Shown in pieces: positions 46,231-55,798 of a stretch of 64,000 nt of DNA; the stretch's first letter is position 1, and every line of letters starts with the position of its first letter. The DNA is taken from positions 953,501 through 1,017,500 of the forward strand of contig NZ_AYTM02000002.1 in NCBI RefSeq assembly GCF_000507185.2. The letters are read 5' to 3'. The notes below the pieces were generated by a model. The model did not search any database. It was not told the origin of the DNA and saw only the letters and a list, made by a program, of their open reading frames with translations. The position numbers and the translations under genes were made by a program. The DNA comes from Pseudomonas syringae KCTC 12500. Its GTDB lineage: Bacteria; Pseudomonadota; Gammaproteobacteria; Pseudomonadales; Pseudomonadaceae.

Positions 46231-48585
46231 CTAATTCACCATAAGACCGGGTGAGGCCTGGTACGTGGCAATCCATGCCTCGAACGCCGATGCGGTCAGC
46301 GGTCGGCTGATCAGGTAACCCTGGGCCGTATCGCAGTGCCAACGCCGGAGCAGGTCCAGGCTGTGTTGATACTCGACACCTTCTGCCACCACCTTCAATC
46401 CAAGGTTGTGGCTCATTTCAATGGTCGACCGCACGATCACTGCGTCTTCACTGGTTTCATCCAGGTTGCGCACAAAAGACTGATCGATCTTCAGCTCCTG
46501 CACGGGCAGACGCTTCAAGTGAGCCAGTGACGAGTAACCGGTGCCGAAATCGTCGATCGACAGGCTGATGCCGCAATCGCGCAGGCGATGCAGGACGATC
46601 AGTGCCTTTTCCGGTTCGCTCATGACGGCGCTTTCGGTGATCTCGAATAACAGTTGTTCGGCAGGTACGGCGTATTGCTTGAGCAGTTTCACGACATAGC
46701 CGACCAGATCATCACCTAGCAGGTCGTCAGCAGAAATGTTTACCGACACCTGCAGGACCAGCCCGCGCTTACGCCATTCGGCCAGTTGGCGCATCGCCTC
46801 TTCGATCACCCAGTTGGTCAGCAGGTAAATGCTCCCGGTGCGCTCGGCGAGGACGATGAATTCGGCGGGCGAGACACTGCCGAACTGCGGATGAGCCCAG
46901 CGCAATAGCGCTTCGGCCTGACGCACATAGCCCTGGCGGATATCCAGCTTGGGCTGGTAATGCAGCATCAATTCGCCATTCTGCGCGGCCTTGCGCAGGT
47001 CACGAATAAGCGTGATCTGTCGCTGGTGAGCCAGGTCGCGGCCATCCTGATAGATCTGCAGGCGACCGGGGAGGAACGCGGCGTCCTTGCGGGCAATTAC
47101 CGCACGGTTGAGCAATTCCTGGGCGGAGTCACCGTGCTCCGGGTACACCGTGATACCAATGCAGCATTCAAGCTCCAGCTCATGATTGTCGATACGCTGC
47201 GGCTCACTCAGCAGCCGCTGCACAGCGTCAGCCATGCCCACCGCGCCAGCGCTGGCCGTGTTGTCCAGCAACAGCAGAAACTCATTGGCCCCCAGTCGCG
47301 CCACGGTATCGCCAGCGCGCAGATTACTTTGCAGGCGCTGGCCCACCTGTCGCAACAACTGGTCCAAGCCTTCAGCGCTCACGCTTTCGCTGATCGTGGC
47401 GAGGTTCTCGACACTCAGAGATAGCAGGGCAACTGCACGATCTGCGGCAATCGAACTGCCCAGACGCTCCATCACCAGCGCCCGGTTGGGCAGCCCGGTC
47501 AGGTTGTCGTGCAAAGCGTTGTGGGCCAATTGTCCCTCGCGCACCGCAATGCCTTGCTGCATGGTGTTGATCGCGTCGGCGAGCATGCCCAGTTCATCAC
47601 TGCGGACCAAGGTGACCGGGGTTTTATAGTCGCCATCACCAATACGCTTGGCCGCCGTGGCCAGGACCTGAACCGGCAGCGAGACGCTTCGCGCCAGCGC
47701 CAGGGTGCCGATCAGCGAAGCCACCAGGGCGGCCATGGAAATCCAGAAGATCTTTTGATTCAGTGGCGCGAATGCCTGATAGGCCTTGTCCAGAGGGCTC
47801 TGCAACAGCGCGATGACCTGCCCGTCGCCGCCATTGCTGGTGTTGGCGAGCATCAGCGTCTGGCTGAGAAAGTTAAGGTTCGATTGCTCGGTGAGCAGCA
47901 TCTGGCCTTCCGAGGAACTGCGCATCAGCTCGATCAGGCCCACGTGCAGGGCCTCCGGCTGGGTACTGATCAGATCGCCGTTCTTGCCGTCTTCTACAGT
48001 GAGAAAAGACACTTCCAGGCCGCTGAGCGAACGCAGCTCTTCGGCGATATCGCTGTCGATGGTAAAGCCCATGACCACGCGGCCGATCGGCAATGGCGCG
48101 AGAACGGTGCTCTCCACCAGCAAATGCGGGTCTCCGCTGCCGGGCACGATGAGCACTGACTGACCGGCACGTTTGGCGTTGCGCAAGGCCTGGTCATAGA
48201 CAAACCTGGAACCCTCGGGAACTTTCTGTACGGTGCTGGCAATCACTGTGCCATCCATGCCCAACAGGAACATGTCGCTGGCATTGATGCGTTTGCCATG
48301 GTTGAGCAACACCGAGCGAATGGTCGAGGAGTCGGCACTGGCCACCGCGTCGCGAAAGCCGAAATCGGCTGCAACCAATTGCACGGTGTCACGCAGACGT
48401 TTGCCGCGCAGATCGATCAGCCGTTCGAACACACGACTGCCCACCTCCAGTTGCGCCTGAGCCTGAGTGCGTACCGCCTCCTCTGTTGCAACCTTGACGG
48501 CGAGATAGACCGCACTCACGACAATCAGCAACAGAACAATCAGCACCCCGGCGATGCGCGCCTGAAAGCTGGCTTTAAATTTCAT
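46231..48585 (-). CDS. Membrane GGDEF-EAL protein, probable c-di-GMP phosphodiesterase
   Basis: A 784-residue protein: a span near residues 10-30, a periplasmic sensor region of about 250 residues, a second span, a HAMP domain (VQVLATAAKRIGDGDYKTPV), then GGDEF and EAL domains. The cyclase motif is degenerate, reading GANEF in ARLGANEFLLLLD. The EAL domain keeps AEALLRW, NISADDL and DDFGTGYSSL, so hydrolysis of c-di-GMP is the likely activity. It lies between a cupredoxin-like gene and DUF3034 with overlapping ends. The input may be a redox or gas signal from its partners, which is inference. Confidence 0.92.
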   Translation of the reverse strand: MKFKASFQARIAGVLIVLLLIVVSAVYLAVKVATEEAVRTQAQAQLEVGSRVFERLIDLRGKRLRDTVQLVAADFGFRDAVASADSSTIRSVLLNHGKRINASDMFLLGMDGTVIASTVQKVPEGSRFVYDQALRNAKRAGQSVLIVPGSGDPHLLVESTVLAPLPIGRVVMGFTIDSDIAEELRSLSGLEVSFLTVEDGKNGDLISTQPEALHVGLIELMRSSSEGQMLLTEQSNLNFLSQTLMLANTSNGGDGQVIALLQSPLDKAYQAFAPLNQKIFWISMAALVASLIGTLALARSVSLPVQVLATAAKRIGDGDYKTPVTLVRSDELGMLADAINTMQQGIAVREGQLAHNALHDNLTGLPNRALVMERLGSSIAADRAVALLSLSVENLATISESVSAEGLDQLLRQVGQRLQSNLRAGDTVARLGANEFLLLLDNTASAGAVGMADAVQRLLSEPQRIDNHELELECCIGITVYPEHGDSAQELLNRAVIARKDAAFLPGRLQIYQDGRDLAHQRQITLIRDLRKAAQNGELMLHYQPKLDIRQGYVRQAEALLRWAHPQFGSVSPAEFIVLAERTGSIYLLTNWVIEEAMRQLAEWRKRGLVLQVSVNISADDLLGDDLVGYVVKLLKQYAVPAEQLLFEITESAVMSEPEKALIVLHRLRDCGISLSIDDFGTGYSSLAHLKRLPVQELKIDQSFVRNLDETSEDAVIVRSTIEMSHNLGLKVVAEGVEYQHSLDLLRRWHCDTAQGYLISRPLTASAFEAWIATYQASPGLMVN

Positions 48586-49256
48586 TAATGCGTGGCCTTG
48601 TGGAAAGCGTCACCGAAGCCGCCTGGTGCGGGCTTGCCGGGTTTGTCATCAGCTTGCATTTCAACCGCGAGGTTGAAACGCTGGGTAAGGCCGGCGGCAG
48701 GCACCTCGAACTCGCCGCCCGATACCGGCTGCATGTCCGCGATCTGCGGGTGCCAGAGGGTGGCATTGTAGTGCCCGGCAGGCATCTGATCGAGCTTGAG
48801 CTGGCCGTTGCTGTCGGTCACGCCGAACCATGAATCGTCGGTGACGTAGATGTAACCGACCATCCAGTCGTGGATGTTGCAGCCCAGCACCACCACGCCG
48901 GGTTTGTCGAACAACAGCGGATCCGAGGGCGTGCCCTCGTAAAGTCGCAACTCGAAGCGCTTGGCCGGCGAAAAGGAGTAGACCTGATGGCGGATGTTGT
49001 CGCTGTTGGGAAACTTGACCTGAGTGCCGGTGTGGATGGCCAGTACATGTGGCGCGAATTCCTGATCACGCTGGTCCATTGATGCCTTCAACGCAACGGG
49101 TGACGGATCGGGCGGCCCTTTGAGGGTGACCACCGCATCCGCAAGGGGCTTGCCCTCCTTGTCCATCACCTGCGCGGTAAAGGTAGAAGCCGATGCGCTC
49201 GCAGCCGAGGCTACGCACAGTCCGGCCAGTAATGCCGATATAAATACGTTGGTCAT
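48585..49256 (-). CDS. Exported cupredoxin-like protein (methylamine-utilization type)
   Basis: A 223-residue exported protein with signal peptide (MTNVFISALLAGLCVASAAS). The N-terminal part resembles a carboxypeptidase-regulatory-like strand region (QVMDKEGKPLADAVVTLKGP). The core is cupredoxin-like, with possible type 1 copper ligands His in IRHQVYS and Cys, His, Met in GCNIHDWMVGYI. Such proteins are often annotated as methylamine utilisation proteins without evidence for that role. ATG at 49256 starts the leader. It is the first gene of the operon with the EAL, DUF3034 and globin genes. Confidence 0.88.
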   Translation of the reverse strand: MTNVFISALLAGLCVASAASASASTFTAQVMDKEGKPLADAVVTLKGPPDPSPVALKASMDQRDQEFAPHVLAIHTGTQVKFPNSDNIRHQVYSFSPAKRFELRLYEGTPSDPLLFDKPGVVVLGCNIHDWMVGYIYVTDDSWFGVTDSNGQLKLDQMPAGHYNATLWHPQIADMQPVSGGEFEVPAAGLTQRFNLAVEMQADDKPGKPAPGGFGDAFHKATH

Positions 49257-49379
49257 ACCTGATTCAACCCATAACGGCAGCGCCGTAAATGAAATAAGCC
49301 CGCTCTTTTCTACCTGACAGGCTCCACCACTCATAAATAGCGGTTTTCCAATCGCTTTACAGACTATCGACCAAGACTA

Positions 49380-49408
49380 TTGAAACCTGAGAGCCACCGC
49401 CCCATCTA
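49380..49408 (+). promoter_or_regulatory. Sigma-32-type heat-shock promoter of lon
   Basis: TTGAAA (49380-49385) and CCCCATCTA (49400-49408) are separated by 14 bases and match the RpoH consensus (CTTGAAA, CCCCATNT) closely. The -10 box lies 30 bases before the lon start. Confidence 0.85.
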
Positions 49409-49437
49409 AGAGCCATGTTCAACTTCTCAGGTGCCCC

Positions 49438-51855
49438 ATGAACGACCAGCAGACAGACTCGCCAGATTTGCCCAACGACGCAGACGAGCACGATGTGTCT
49501 CTGAGTTCCGACAGCACCTCGCTTGCCTTGCCCGGCCAGAACCTGCCCGACAAGGTTTACATCATTCCGATCCACAACCGTCCGTTCTTTCCGGCGCAGG
49601 TGCTGCCTGTCATCGTCAATGAAGAGCCGTGGGCCGAAACGCTGGAGCTGGTCAGCAAGTCAGAGCATCATTCGCTGGCGCTGTTCTTCATGGACACTCC
49701 GCAGGAAGATCCACGCCACTTCAAGACTGACGCACTCCCCGAGTATGGCACTCTGGTCAAGGTTCACCACGCCAGTCGTGAAAATGGTCGTTTACAGTTC
49801 GTCGCGCAGGGCCTGAGCCGGGTGCGCATCCGTACTTGGCTCAAGCATCATCGCCCGCCGTATCTGGTAGAAGTTGAATACCCGCAGCAGCCCAATGAGC
49901 CGACCGATGAAGTGAAGGCCTACGGCATGGCCCTGATCAACGCGATCAAGGAACTGCTGCCGCTCAACCCGCTGTACAGCGAAGAGCTGAAGAATTATCT
50001 CAACCGTTTCAGCCCCAATGACCCCTCGCCGCTCACCGACTTTGCCGCTGCCCTGACCTCCGCCACCGGCGTCGAATTGCAGGAAGTACTCGATTGTGTG
50101 CCGATGCTCAGGCGCATGGAGAAGGTCCTGCCGATGCTGCGCAAGGAAGTCGAGGTTGCACGCCTGCAGAAGGAAATCTCTGCCGAGGTGAACCGCAAGA
50201 TCGGCGAGCATCAGCGGCAGTTCTTCCTCAAGGAACAGCTCAAGGTCATTCAGCAGGAACTGGGCCTGAGCAAGGACGATCGCAGCGCCGACATCGAACA
50301 GTTCGAGCAGCGTCTGGAAGGCAAGACCCTGCCGCCACAGGCGCGCAAGAAGTTCGACGAAGAAATCGGCAAGCTCAAGGTGCTGGAAACCGGCTCGCCC
50401 GAATACGCTGTGACTCGCAATTACCTGGATTGGACCAGCTCGCTGCCGTGGGGCATCTACGGTGCCGACAAGCTGGACCTCAAACACGCGCGCAAGGTGC
50501 TCGATCAGCACCATGCCGGGCTTGACGACATCAAGGCGCGGATTCTGGAATTCCTCGCCGTCGGTGCCTACAAAGGTGAAATCAGCGGCTCGATCGTGCT
50601 GCTGGTCGGTCCGCCGGGGGTGGGCAAGACCAGCGTCGGGCGCTCGATTGCCGAGTCGCTGGGGCGACCGTTCTATCGCCTGAGCGTGGGCGGCATGCGC
50701 GACGAGGCCGAAATCAAGGGCCACCGCCGTACCTACATCGGTGCGCAACCGGGCAAACTGGTGCAGGCGCTGAAAGACGTTGAAGTCATGAACCCGGTCA
50801 TCATGCTCGATGAAATCGACAAGATGGGCCAGAGCTATCAGGGCGACCCGGCATCCGCGCTGCTGGAAACCCTGGACCCGGAACAGAACGTCGAGTTTCT
50901 CGATCACTACCTGGACTTGCGTCTGGACCTCTCCAAGGTCCTGTTCGTGTGCACGGCCAACACGCTGGACTCGATCCCCGGCCCGCTGCTTGACCGGATG
51001 GAAGTGATTCGCCTGTCCGGCTATATCACCGAAGAGAAACTGGCGATTGCCAAGCGGCATTTGTGGCCCAAGCAGTTGGCGAAAGCCGGCGTTGCGAAAA
51101 ACAAGCTGAGCATCAGTGACAGCGCCCTGCGCGCCGTCATCGAGGGCTACGCTCGCGAAGCCGGTGTGCGGCATCTGGAGAAGCAACTTGGCAAGCTGGT
51201 GCGCAAGGCGGTGGTCAAACTGCTGGATGCGCCCGATTCGGTGATCAAGATCGGACCGAAAGACCTCGAAGCGTCGCTGGGCATGCCGGTGTTCCGCAGC
51301 GAGCAGGTGCTGTCCGGCACTGGCGTGATCACCGGTCTGGCCTGGACCAGTATGGGCGGCGCTACCCTGCCGATCGAGGCGACGCGCATTCATACCCTTA
51401 ATCGCGGCTTCAAGCTGACCGGCCAATTGGGCGATGTGATGAAGGAGTCGGCCGAAATTGCCTACAGCTACGTCAGCGCCAATCTGTCGAAATTTGGTGG
51501 TGACGCGAAGTTCTTCGATGAGGCGTTCGTGCACGTACACGTTCCCGAAGGTGCCACCCCGAAAGACGGCCCGAGTGCGGGTGTGACCATGGCCAGCGCC
51601 TTGCTGTCCCTGGCCCGCAACCAGCCGCCGAAAAAAGGCGTCGCCATGACCGGCGAACTGACCCTGACCGGGCATGTACTGCCTATCGGCGGCGTCCGCG
51701 AAAAAGTCATTGCCGCGCGGCGCCAGAAAATCCACGAACTGATCCTGCCGGAGCCTAACCGTGGCAACTTCGAAGAGCTGCCGGACTATCTGAAGGAAGG
51801 CATTACCGTGCACTTCGCCAAACGCTTTGCGGACGTGGTGAAGGTGTTGTTCTAG
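49438..51855 (+). CDS. lon: ATP-dependent Lon protease
   Basis: An 805-residue Lon. The N-terminal substrate domain (YIIPIHNRPFFPAQVLPV) is followed by a coiled-coil region, the AAA+ module with GPPGVGKTS and HRRTYIGAQPG, and the protease domain with the catalytic serine in KDGPSAGVTMA and the lysine in REKVIAARR. The acidic N-terminus (about 35 residues) distinguishes it from the clpX-linked Lon of pseudomonads, so it is probably a second copy. The heat-shock promoter at 49380-49408 supports induction by misfolded proteins. Pseudomonas Lon also restrains type III secretion regulators. Confidence 0.96.
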   Translation: MNDQQTDSPDLPNDADEHDVSLSSDSTSLALPGQNLPDKVYIIPIHNRPFFPAQVLPVIVNEEPWAETLELVSKSEHHSLALFFMDTPQEDPRHFKTDALPEYGTLVKVHHASRENGRLQFVAQGLSRVRIRTWLKHHRPPYLVEVEYPQQPNEPTDEVKAYGMALINAIKELLPLNPLYSEELKNYLNRFSPNDPSPLTDFAAALTSATGVELQEVLDCVPMLRRMEKVLPMLRKEVEVARLQKEISAEVNRKIGEHQRQFFLKEQLKVIQQELGLSKDDRSADIEQFEQRLEGKTLPPQARKKFDEEIGKLKVLETGSPEYAVTRNYLDWTSSLPWGIYGADKLDLKHARKVLDQHHAGLDDIKARILEFLAVGAYKGEISGSIVLLVGPPGVGKTSVGRSIAESLGRPFYRLSVGGMRDEAEIKGHRRTYIGAQPGKLVQALKDVEVMNPVIMLDEIDKMGQSYQGDPASALLETLDPEQNVEFLDHYLDLRLDLSKVLFVCTANTLDSIPGPLLDRMEVIRLSGYITEEKLAIAKRHLWPKQLAKAGVAKNKLSISDSALRAVIEGYAREAGVRHLEKQLGKLVRKAVVKLLDAPDSVIKIGPKDLEASLGMPVFRSEQVLSGTGVITGLAWTSMGGATLPIEATRIHTLNRGFKLTGQLGDVMKESAEIAYSYVSANLSKFGGDAKFFDEAFVHVHVPEGATPKDGPSAGVTMASALLSLARNQPPKKGVAMTGELTLTGHVLPIGGVREKVIAARRQKIHELILPEPNRGNFEELPDYLKEGITVHFAKRFADVVKVLF

Positions 51856-51868
51856 AGCTTGATACTGC

Positions 51869-51967
51869 GCATGCCCCCACGCTGAATGGGCACAAGAGGT
51901 GTTCTATCGGGCGCCTCTCGTGCCGCACGCTCCAGCGTGGGGATGCAGTTCTGGACGCTCTGCGTCC
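51869..51967. repeat. Inverted repeat pair, GGACGC family, after lon
   Basis: The left arm (51869-51899) runs GCATGCCCCCACGCTG to GGCACAAGAGG. The right arm (51914-51946) begins CCTCTCGTGCCGCACGCTCC and ends GGGGATGC. The conserved GTTCTGGACGCTCTGCGTCC tail follows at 51948-51967. The arms pair over most of their length, and the structure lies 14 bases after the lon stop, where it could end transcription. Confidence 0.82.
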
Positions 51968-52053
51968 GATCCAGAGCGCGACACCTGTCGTACTCCCCCA
52001 CAAAACTCCGATCAGTTATCCTTGCGCTTCGTATCGCGATACCGGAACTTGCC

Positions 52054-52446
52054 ATGACCCCTGCCCGTTTCATTGCCCCGCTGAGCCTTGCGCTGCTGAC
52101 GGCGTGCGCTCAGACGCCGAAAAACATTGTATCCATCGACACGCAAAGCGATTGCCCGCTGACACTCACGTCCGGGCAGACGCTGATCCTGACACTGCCC
52201 AGCAACCCGACCACCGGCTTTCGCTGGCTGACCCAGAACCCGGCCCAGAATATCCTGCGCAGCCTGGGGCCTGAGGTGTATGCCAACGCCGAGAGCAAGG
52301 AAATGGTCGGCAACGGCGGGCAATCGGTCTGGCGCTTCAAGGCCACCGATGCCGGGACCGGCCGGCTGATGATGGTCTATCAGCAACCCTGGGCACCCGA
52401 AGTCGCCCCGGAGCAGACCTTCGAGTGCGCCATCAGCGTGAAATGA
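52054..52446 (+). CDS. Chagasin-type (I42) protease inhibitor lipoprotein
   Basis: A 130-residue lipoprotein (lipobox LLTAC) with a chagasin fold: the loops NPTTGFRW (L2), a glycine-rich [11 protein letters not shown] segment (L4/L6 area) and [12 protein letters not shown]42 inhibitors block papain-like cysteine proteases. In a plant-associated bacterium it could protect the envelope from host papain-like proteases, which is inference. The start at 52054 begins the lipoprotein leader. Confidence 0.88.
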   Translation: MTPARFIAPLSLALLTACAQTPKNIVSIDTQSDCPLTLTSGQTLILTLPSNPTTGFRWLTQNPAQNILRSLGPEVYANAESKEMVGNGGQSVWRFKATDAGTGRLMMVYQQPWAPEVAPEQTFECAISVK

Positions 52447-52546
52447 GGCGTTGCGCACGGCTTGTCCGACTGCACGTACTGCATCATGCATCCCGGCGGC
52501 AAGTTGGCTAGAATGCCCGCTTTTCAAAGCCTTCGCCGGAACCGCC

Positions 52547-53290
52547 GTGAGCAAAGAAACCGACCGCATTTTCGCCCAGCCGCTGACCCAGGTGCCTGAC
52601 TTCGCCTTCAACGAAGACGTGGTGCGGGTATTCCCGGACATGATCAAACGCTCGGTGCCCGGCTATCCGACGATTGTCGAAAACCTCGGTGTGCTGGCCG
52701 CGCAATTTGCGCAACCCAATACTGTGCTCTATGACCTTGGCAGTTCTCTGGGCGCTGTTACCCAGGCCCTGCGCCGTCATGTACGCGGCGAGGGTTGTGA
52801 GGTCATCGCGATAGACAACTCCAGTGCCATGGTCGAGCGTTGCCGTGAATACCTCAACGCGCAGGACTCCATGTTTCAGGAGTTGTTGCCGGTGCAGGTC
52901 CTCGAAGGCGATATCCTCGCCCTGACGTTCAAACCCGCCTCGGTGGTGGCGCTGAACTTCACCCTGCAATTCATCGCCCCCGACCAGCGCCTGGCATTGC
53001 TCGGGCGCATTCGTGACGCACTGGTGCCCGGCGGCGCGCTGATCCTCTCGGAAAAACTGCGCTTCGACGACCCGCAGGAACATGCGCTGTTGACGGACCT
53101 GCACATCGCCTTCAAACGCGCCAACGGCTACAGCGACCTGGAAATTGCCCAAAAGCGCAGCGCCATCGAAAACGTCATGAAACCCGACAGCCTCGAAGAA
53201 CACCGCCAACGCTTGCTTGCCGCAGGTTTTTCCAAGGTGGTGCCGTGGTTTCAATGCCTTAACTTCACCTCGTTGATTGCCCTGCCATGA
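52547..53290 (+). CDS. cmoA: Carboxy-S-adenosylmethionine synthase
   Basis: A 247-residue SAM-dependent enzyme that makes carboxy-SAM from SAM and prephenate for wobble uridine modification. CmoA features are [21 protein letters not shown] at the start, [17 protein letters not shown] (SAM loop) and [11 protein letters not shown]. The start is GTG at 52547, where homologues begin; an ATG upstream would add non-conserved residues. cmoB overlaps its end by four bases. Confidence 0.96.
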   Translation: MSKETDRIFAQPLTQVPDFAFNEDVVRVFPDMIKRSVPGYPTIVENLGVLAAQFAQPNTVLYDLGSSLGAVTQALRRHVRGEGCEVIAIDNSSAMVERCREYLNAQDSMFQELLPVQVLEGDILALTFKPASVVALNFTLQFIAPDQRLALLGRIRDALVPGGALILSEKLRFDDPQEHALLTDLHIAFKRANGYSDLEIAQKRSAIENVMKPDSLEEHRQRLLAAGFSKVVPWFQCLNFTSLIALP

Positions 53291-54246
53291 TTGATCTCGC
53301 CCCCCTCGTCCGTCGTCTGGCGGGAACCCCTCTGGCCGATTGGGCCAATGGCCTGCAGGCCCAGCTCGATACCAAGATGGCCAAGGGTCACGGTGATCTG
53401 CAGCGCTGGCAAAGTGCGCTGGATGCCTTGCCCGACCTGCAGCCCGAGCGAATCGATCTGATCGACAGTTTTACCCTGGAAGCCGACTGCAACGGCGAGA
53501 CCCGCACCGTCCTGCGTAAGGCATTGCTGGGCCTGTCACCGTGGCGCAAGGGGCCGTTCAATGTGTTCGGCGTGCATATCGACACTGAATGGCGTTCGGA
53601 CTGGAAGTGGTCGCGGGTTTCGCCACACCTGGACCTGAAGGGCAAACGCGTTCTGGATGTGGGTTGCGGCAACGGTTATTACCAATGGCGCATGCTTGGC
53701 GCCGGGGCCAATAGCGTGATCGGGGTCGACCCCAACTGGCTGTTCTTCTGTCAGTTCCAGGCCATGCAGCGCTATCTGCCTGATCTGCCCGCCTGGCACC
53801 TGCCGTTCGCGCTGGAAGACCTGCCCGCCAACCTGGAAGGTTTCGACACGGTGTTTTCGATGGGCGTGCTGTATCACCGCAAATCCCCCATCGACCACCT
53901 GCTGGCCTTGAAAGACTGTCTGGTAAAAGGCGGCGAGCTGGTGATGGAAACCCTGGTAGTGCCGGGTGATGTCCATCAGGTGCTGGTCCCGGAAGATCGT
54001 TATGCGCAGATGCGCAACGTCTGGTTCCTGCCTTCAGTGCCTGCTCTGGAGTTGTGGATGCGCCGTGCCGGCTTCACCGATGTGCGTTGCGTCGACGTCA
54101 GCCACACGACGGTCGACGAACAACGCAGCACCGAGTGGATGCGCTTCCAGTCCCTGAGCGATTATCTGGACCCCACCGACCACAGCAAGACAGTCGAGGG
54201 CCTGCCTGCCCCCATGCGTGCGGTGATCGTGGGGCGCAAGCCCTGA
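53287..54246 (+). CDS. cmoB: tRNA U34 carboxymethyltransferase
   Basis: A 319-residue enzyme that transfers the carboxymethyl group from carboxy-SAM to 5-hydroxyuridine-34 in tRNA. Motifs are [15 protein letters not shown], the SAM loop [15 protein letters not shown], and [16 protein letters not shown]. The length fits the family. It is translationally coupled to cmoA by an ATGA overlap and ends 9 bases before the convergent pdxJ stop. Confidence 0.97.
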   Translation: MIDLAPLVRRLAGTPLADWANGLQAQLDTKMAKGHGDLQRWQSALDALPDLQPERIDLIDSFTLEADCNGETRTVLRKALLGLSPWRKGPFNVFGVHIDTEWRSDWKWSRVSPHLDLKGKRVLDVGCGNGYYQWRMLGAGANSVIGVDPNWLFFCQFQAMQRYLPDLPAWHLPFALEDLPANLEGFDTVFSMGVLYHRKSPIDHLLALKDCLVKGGELVMETLVVPGDVHQVLVPEDRYAQMRNVWFLPSVPALELWMRRAGFTDVRCVDVSHTTVDEQRSTEWMRFQSLSDYLDPTDHSKTVEGLPAPMRAVIVGRKP

Positions 54247-54254
54247 GGGACGAG

Positions 54255-54995
54255 TTATCTGGCTGCCGCCACGATCAACGCCTTCATCTCGGCGACTGCC
54301 GCCTTGAAGCCGACGAACAGAGCATGAGCCACCAGCGCGTGGCCGATGTTCAGTTCGTTGATGCCCTTGATCGCGGCGACCGCTTCGACGTTGTGATAAT
54401 GCAGGCCATGACCGGCATTGACGATCAGCCCTTGGGCGAGACCAAACGCGACACCATCGGCGACCCGCTGCAGTTCTTCGGCGACTTCAGTCGGGGTCTG
54501 AGCATCGGCATAGCGACCGGTGTGCAGTTCGATGGCGGGTGCACCGACGCGTTTTGAAGCGGCGATCTGACGCTCGTCGGCGTCGATGAACAGTGAAACC
54601 TCGCAGCCAATCTTCGCCAGTCGCTCGACCGCCGCCTTGATCCGCGCTTCCTGCCCTGCCACATCCAGACCGCCTTCGGTGGTCAGCTCCTGCCGTGTCT
54701 CAGGCACCAGACAGATGTGCGCCGGGCGAATGCGTTCGGCGAAGGCGAGCATTTCTTCGGTCACGCCCATCTCGAAATTCATGCGGGTCTGCAAGACGTC
54801 CTTGAGCAGCAGGACATCGCGCTCCTGAATGTGTCGGCGGTCCTCACGCAGGTGAACGGTGATGCCGTCGGCGCCTGCCTCTTCGGCGTCCAGGGCAGCC
54901 TTGACCGGGTCCGGGTAACGCGTGCCACGGGCCTGACGCAAGGTGGCTACGTGGTCGATGTTCACGCCGAGAAGGATACGAGTGCTGTGGGTCAC
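54255..54995 (-). CDS. pdxJ: Pyridoxine 5-phosphate synthase
   Basis: A 246-residue TIM-barrel enzyme that condenses 1-deoxyxylulose 5-phosphate with 3-amino-2-oxopropyl phosphate in vitamin B6 synthesis. Motifs are [42 protein letters not shown] and GHGLHYHN. The GTG at 54995 is chosen because GGAG lies 8 bases upstream and it gives the standard length. It follows recO, its usual neighbour. Confidence 0.97.
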   Translation of the reverse strand: MTHSTRILLGVNIDHVATLRQARGTRYPDPVKAALDAEEAGADGITVHLREDRRHIQERDVLLLKDVLQTRMNFEMGVTEEMLAFAERIRPAHICLVPETRQELTTEGGLDVAGQEARIKAAVERLAKIGCEVSLFIDADERQIAASKRVGAPAIELHTGRYADAQTPTEVAEELQRVADGVAFGLAQGLIVNAGHGLHYHNVEAVAAIKGINELNIGHALVAHALFVGFKAAVAEMKALIVAAAR

Positions 54996-55054
54996 GGTGG
55001 TCTCCAGAAAAATGGGCGAGCTGGTCGAAGCAGGCTGTAGAGAATAAAGCCTGA

Positions 55055-55738
55055 TCACGGCTTGCGAAACAGTTCACGACTGACTAAAGGGCGACCGCCC
55101 AAGTGAACCGCCAGCGCCTGACGCATCAGGCGCTTGGCAGCGGACAATGCGCCGGGGACGCTCCAGTCCGCTTCGGACATGGCCAGTAATTCCGCGCCCT
55201 GAAACAGACCGGGCTGAAGCAAGTACACACGCTCGAGCCCGGCATCGACCTGCAGACGATACATGCCATCAATGGCCAGCGGTTCGCCGTTGATGTCGGC
55301 GTCCATCGCGAAGCCATAGCCCAAGTCATCCAGCAACCGCCATTCGAACGAACGCAGCAACGGCTCCAGTGGACGCCCCAGAGAAAGGGCCAGCAGCGTG
55401 GCAGCGTAATGTTCGAACACGGCAGGATGAGGGTCTTCGGCAGGCAACAGGCGAATCAGCAGCTCGTTGAGGTACATGCCGCTGAACAGCGCTTCGCCGG
55501 TCATCCAGGTAGCGACGCCGGCGCTTTCCATGCGACCGACATTCTTCAGCTCGCCCCGCCCTCGAAACTCGACCTCGAGGGGCACGAACGGACGTGCCAG
55601 CGAACCGGCCTTGCCCTTGGCACTGCGCAGCACGGCACGCAGACGGCCCTGAGGCGTGAGGAAGTCGACCAGCGCGCTGTTTTCGCGATACGCACGGCTG
55701 TGGAGCACATAAGCAGGTTGGCCGGTAGGCGTGCTCAT
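55055..55738 (-). CDS. recO: DNA repair protein RecO
   Basis: A 227-residue RecO with an N-terminal OB fold ([35 protein letters not shown]) and a helical C-terminal domain. It helps load RecA onto SSB-coated DNA in the RecFOR pathway. ATG at 55738 is preferred to a codon at 55774. It lies between era and pdxJ, the conserved order in gamma-proteobacteria. Confidence 0.96.
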   Translation of the reverse strand: MSTPTGQPAYVLHSRAYRENSALVDFLTPQGRLRAVLRSAKGKAGSLARPFVPLEVEFRGRGELKNVGRMESAGVATWMTGEALFSGMYLNELLIRLLPAEDPHPAVFEHYAATLLALSLGRPLEPLLRSFEWRLLDDLGYGFAMDADINGEPLAIDGMYRLQVDAGLERVYLLQPGLFQGAELLAMSEADWSVPGALSAAKRLMRQALAVHLGGRPLVSRELFRKP

Positions 55739-55798
55739 CAGGCTGGCTCGAAAGGGAAGTGTTCGCCCGACCATAGCAAGGTCGGGCGAAAGGACAGC

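Noticed and set aside
49792..51813. 673-codon open frame antisense to lon
   Set aside because: Shadow of the lon reading frame in a GC-rich genome; no motif or start signal.
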